Shown: in pieces, positions 62,233 through 64,000 of the stretch
How positions within the stretch are numbered: the stretch's first letter is position 1
Layout: each line of letters starts with the position of its first letter
Origin: CAVVEQ01 sp963804865
GTDB taxonomy: Bacteria > Chloroflexota > Anaerolineae > Anaerolineales > Anaerolineaceae
Direction: 5' to 3'
NCBI GenBank assembly: GCA_963804865.1
Contig: CAWDSH010000042.1
Span: 310,001-374,000, forward strand
DNA: 64,000 nt
Made by a program: the position numbers and the translations under genes
The notes under the pieces: generated by a model
Databases searched by the model: none
What the model was told of the DNA's origin: nothing
The model's input: the letters and a program-made list of their open reading frames with translations, nothing else

Positions 62233-63306
62233 ATGTCACGAATGTTTGTTCCGGGTCCGGTGGACGTAGACCCAGCCGTGCTGGCAGCACAGGCCAAGCC
62301 GATGATGCCGCACCGCAGCAAGGATTTCGAAGAGATCTTCCAGCGCACTGCAGCCAAGCTGCAGCAGATCTTCTACACCCAGTACCGCGTCTTCCAGGGC
62401 ACGCACTCGGGTTCCGGCATGCAGGAAATGGGCATCCGCAACCTGGTGCAAAATGACGTGCTTACCTGCGTCAACGGCGCCTTTGCCCAGCGCTGGAACG
62501 ATGTTGCCGTCGCCAACGGCAAGACCGCTGACAAGCTCGAGGCGGAATGGGGCGGGGTGATCATGCCCGACGCCCTCCGCGATGCCCTCAAGAAGAAGCA
62601 TTACGAAGCCGTCACCATCGTCCACAACGAGACCTCCACGGGCGCCGAGAACCCCCTGGCGGAGCTCTGCAAAGCCGCCCAGGAGACCAGCCCGGATACG
62701 CTCATCCTGGTGGACGCCGTCTCCTCGCTGGCGGGCGTCAAGATCGAGATGGACAAGCTGGGCATCGATTTCCTGCTCACTTCCTCGCAGAAATGCTTTG
62801 CCCTGCCGCCCGGACTTTCCTTCGCCGGTGTTTCCGACCGCGCCATGAAGAAAGCCGAAACGGTCACCAACCGCGGCTGGTACTTCGATGTCCTCCTGAT
62901 GGAGAAGCACCGCCTGAAGGATTCCACCCCCATGACGCCGGTCATGCCGCTCATCTACGCCCTCGACCTGCAGCTCGACCGCATGCTCGCCGAGGGGCTC
63001 GAGAACCGCTACGCGCGCCACGCCGCCATGGCGGAACGCACGCAGTCCTGGGCGGAAGCCCACGGGATGATGCCGCTCTCCCCCAAGCCCTACCGCTCCA
63101 AGACGGTCTCCACCTGCAGCAACAGCAAGGGTTGGGTGATCGGCGATCTCAACAAGTTCCTCCTGCAGCACGACATGCGCATCGCCAACGGCTACGGCAA
63201 GCTCAAGGAGATCACCTTCCGCATCGCGCACATGGGTGAGATCAACATGGCGGACGTGGAAAAGCTGCTCGGCTTGATGGAAGAATTCGACAAGCTTCCC
63301 AATTAG
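62233..63306 (+). CDS. class V aminotransferase (alanine-glyoxylate / phosphoserine type)
   Basis: A 357-residue PLP enzyme, start ATG 62233 (MSRMFVPGPVDVDPAVLAAQ) after AAGGAG. Family marks are the MFVPGPVDV opening, MMPHRSKDFEEIFQRT, the PLP-ring contact STGAENPLAEL, ILVDAVSSLAG with the Asp that binds the pyridine nitrogen, and the Schiff-base Lys in TSSQKCFALPPGLSF. This places it near alanine-glyoxylate and 3-phosphoserine aminotransferases. GC-rich, C-ending codon use suggests strong expression or different origin from the left part of the window. Confidence 0.9.
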   Translation: MSRMFVPGPVDVDPAVLAAQAKPMMPHRSKDFEEIFQRTAAKLQQIFYTQYRVFQGTHSGSGMQEMGIRNLVQNDVLTCVNGAFAQRWNDVAVANGKTADKLEAEWGGVIMPDALRDALKKKHYEAVTIVHNETSTGAENPLAELCKAAQETSPDTLILVDAVSSLAGVKIEMDKLGIDFLLTSSQKCFALPPGLSFAGVSDRAMKKAETVTNRGWYFDVLLMEKHRLKDSTPMTPVMPLIYALDLQLDRMLAEGLENRYARHAAMAERTQSWAEAHGMMPLSPKPYRSKTVSTCSNSKGWVIGDLNKFLLQHDMRIANGYGKLKEITFRIAHMGEINMADVEKLLGLMEEFDKLPN

Positions 63307-63328
63307 TCTCATTTTCTAATCCAGACCG

Positions 63329-63361
63329 CATCACCCGGCATGCAAATTGCACCGGGTGATG
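63329..63361 (+). terminator. terminator-like stem-loop after aminotransferase
   Basis: CATCACCCGG (63329-63338) and CCGGGTGATG (63352-63361) form a 10-base stem with a 13-base loop, followed by TGTTATTTA. T-run is weak. Confidence 0.55.
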
Positions 63362-63396
63362 TGTTATTTAACTGCATTTTGCGGAAAGCAGGTCTC

Positions 63397-64000
63397 ATGC
63401 CATACCAGAAACAGTCCACACCACCTTTCACCGGCGGCGAGCCCAAAAAAGGCACGCGCGTCTTCGAGTACACCACCACGCACCGTGCCACCACGCGTTC
63501 CTCGCGCGGTGAACCCGCGGCGCGCAAGCCCCGCGCGAAGTCGATCAAGATCCTCAACTTCAAGGCGAAGATGAAGCCCATCTCCACCGACCGCAAGCTG
63601 GATATCGTCGGGGCGATGATCTCGCTCGGCGGACTGCTGGCCTTCCTCAGCCTGGTCTCGCCCAATAGAAGCCAGATCACCGCGCCGCTCATCTTCTTCT
63701 TCCAGGAGCTGGCGGGATACGGCTCGTTCCTCATCCCGGCGAGCTTCTTCCTGGTGGGTCTTTGGGTGCTCTTCCGCAATTCGGACCGCCTGCCGGAGCT
63801 TTCCTCTGCCCGCCTGCTGGGCTGGGCGCTGCTCCTGATGAATATCTTCACCCTGGCGTATTTCACCGCCGGTCCCACCGCCAGCGGCGTGCTGGGCGTG
63901 CTCTTCGGCGCGGTGATGCTCGAGGGACTGGGCGTGCTGGGCAGCATGATCATCTGGTTCGCCTGGCTGGTCATCGCGCTGGCGCTCACCCTGGATCTCT
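63397..64000 (+). CDS. FtsK/SpoIIIE-type DNA translocase, N-terminal part
   Basis: The frame from ATG 63397 (MPYQKQSTPPFTGGEPKKGT) is open to the window end: about 201 residues. A basic ~60-residue N-terminus precedes four hydrophobic helices (~68-85 DIVGAMISLGGLLAFLSLVS, 95-120, 130-150 and 160-195), matching the four-helix FtsK_4TM domain (ITAPLIFFFQELAGYGSFLIPASFF). The ATPase motor would lie beyond the edge. FtsK moves chromosome ends through the division site. Other four-helix proteins are possible, so the name is provisional. Confidence 0.6.
   Translation, partial: MPYQKQSTPPFTGGEPKKGTRVFEYTTTHRATTRSSRGEPAARKPRAKSIKILNFKAKMKPISTDRKLDIVGAMISLGGLLAFLSLVSPNRSQITAPLIFFFQELAGYGSFLIPASFFLVGLWVLFRNSDRLPELSSARLLGWALLLMNIFTLAYFTAGPTASGVLGVLFGAVMLEGLGVLGSMIIWFAWLVIALALTLDL

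Noticed and set aside
62547..63239. 230-residue plus-strand frame inside the aminotransferase
   Set aside because: Arg/Pro/Gly-rich translation typical of a shifted frame in GC-rich DNA.
62236..63312. 358-residue open frame on the minus strand opposite the aminotransferase
   Set aside because: It mirrors a GC-rich coding strand; the His/Gly/Val-rich translation shows no domain, while the plus frame is a clear PLP enzyme.
63309..63989. 226-residue minus-strand frame opposite the FtsK-like start
   Set aside because: No domain and low complexity; the plus frame gives a four-helix membrane domain.
1..64000. CRISPR arrays, rRNA genes, insertion sequences, phage genes
   Set aside because: No regularly spaced repeats, no rRNA-like segments and no transposase, integrase or capsid-like proteins were seen on either strand.

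Overview
The window looks like a chromosomal contig from a member of the Chloroflexota, most likely class Anaerolineae. This is inferred from gene content and protein style: many lipoproteins and anchored proteins carry Thr/Pro-rich linkers, RNase J sits directly behind dnaA, and there are a DUF2089/SHOCT pair, CYTH, FmdB, DUF4173 and DUF6504 proteins. No rRNA, CRISPR array, phage or insertion sequence was recognised. One tRNA (Phe-GAA) is present.

Layout. 1-2.1 kb: gatC-gatA (minus, gatA cut by the window edge) and an anchored Thr/Pro protein. 2.2-10.8 kb: a GT39-type membrane glycosyltransferase, a CYTH protein, FmdB, an Eis-like GNAT, a DUF4173 membrane protein and an FAD oxidoreductase. 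10.8-14.7 kb: a 680-base AT-rich gap, dnaA and RNase J. 14.7-25 kb: lipoproteins, pcm, mutY, an MBL-fold protein, a nitroreductase, a roadblock/V4R pair, a Dpm1-like glycosyltransferase, ksgA, a YabE-like G5/3D protein and tRNA-Phe. 25-29.3 kb: MFS, acyltransferase, SixA and an ECF sigma/anti-sigma pair. 29.4-40.2 kb: a catabolic operon for a galactose-type sugar (DeoR regulator, amidohydrolase, AgaS-like SIS protein, ABC importer, GH4 glycosidase, LacD aldolase, PfkB kinase, GatZ-family protein). 40.4-52.8 kb: methyltransferase, M32 carboxypeptidase, hydroxyacid dehydrogenase, a MarR-controlled HlyD/ABC efflux operon, a candidate HEXXH metallopeptidase, FmdB, gmk and rhomboid. 52.8-58.9 kb: two sensor kinases, an MFS exporter, the DUF2089 operon and DUF6504. 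58.9-64 kb: a GH99-like lipoprotein gene sitting between two copies of the start of a sortase gene, then the sortase, a small membrane protein, a class V aminotransferase and the start of an FtsK-like gene.

A striking property of the sequence is that twelve otherwise well-conserved genes, including dnaA, are interrupted: I count 13 single-base frame breaks and one in-frame TAG. Ten of the frame breaks are repaired by removing one base and three by adding one, usually in a short homopolymer. Each repaired gene becomes one continuous reading frame of normal family length. The simplest reading is consensus or assembly error rather than gene decay, so these genes are annotated across their full span and the break is marked.

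No wholly new defence or mobile system was seen. The most interesting points are the duplicated sortase start flanking the GH99-like gene, a terminator-like hairpin between a strong promoter and rnj, a short Arg-codon leader ORF overlapping the dnaA start, the orphan GatZ protein beside LacD, a candidate secreted HEWIH metallopeptidase, a palindromic operator in front of the DUF2089 operon, and a possible small RNA beside tRNA-Phe.
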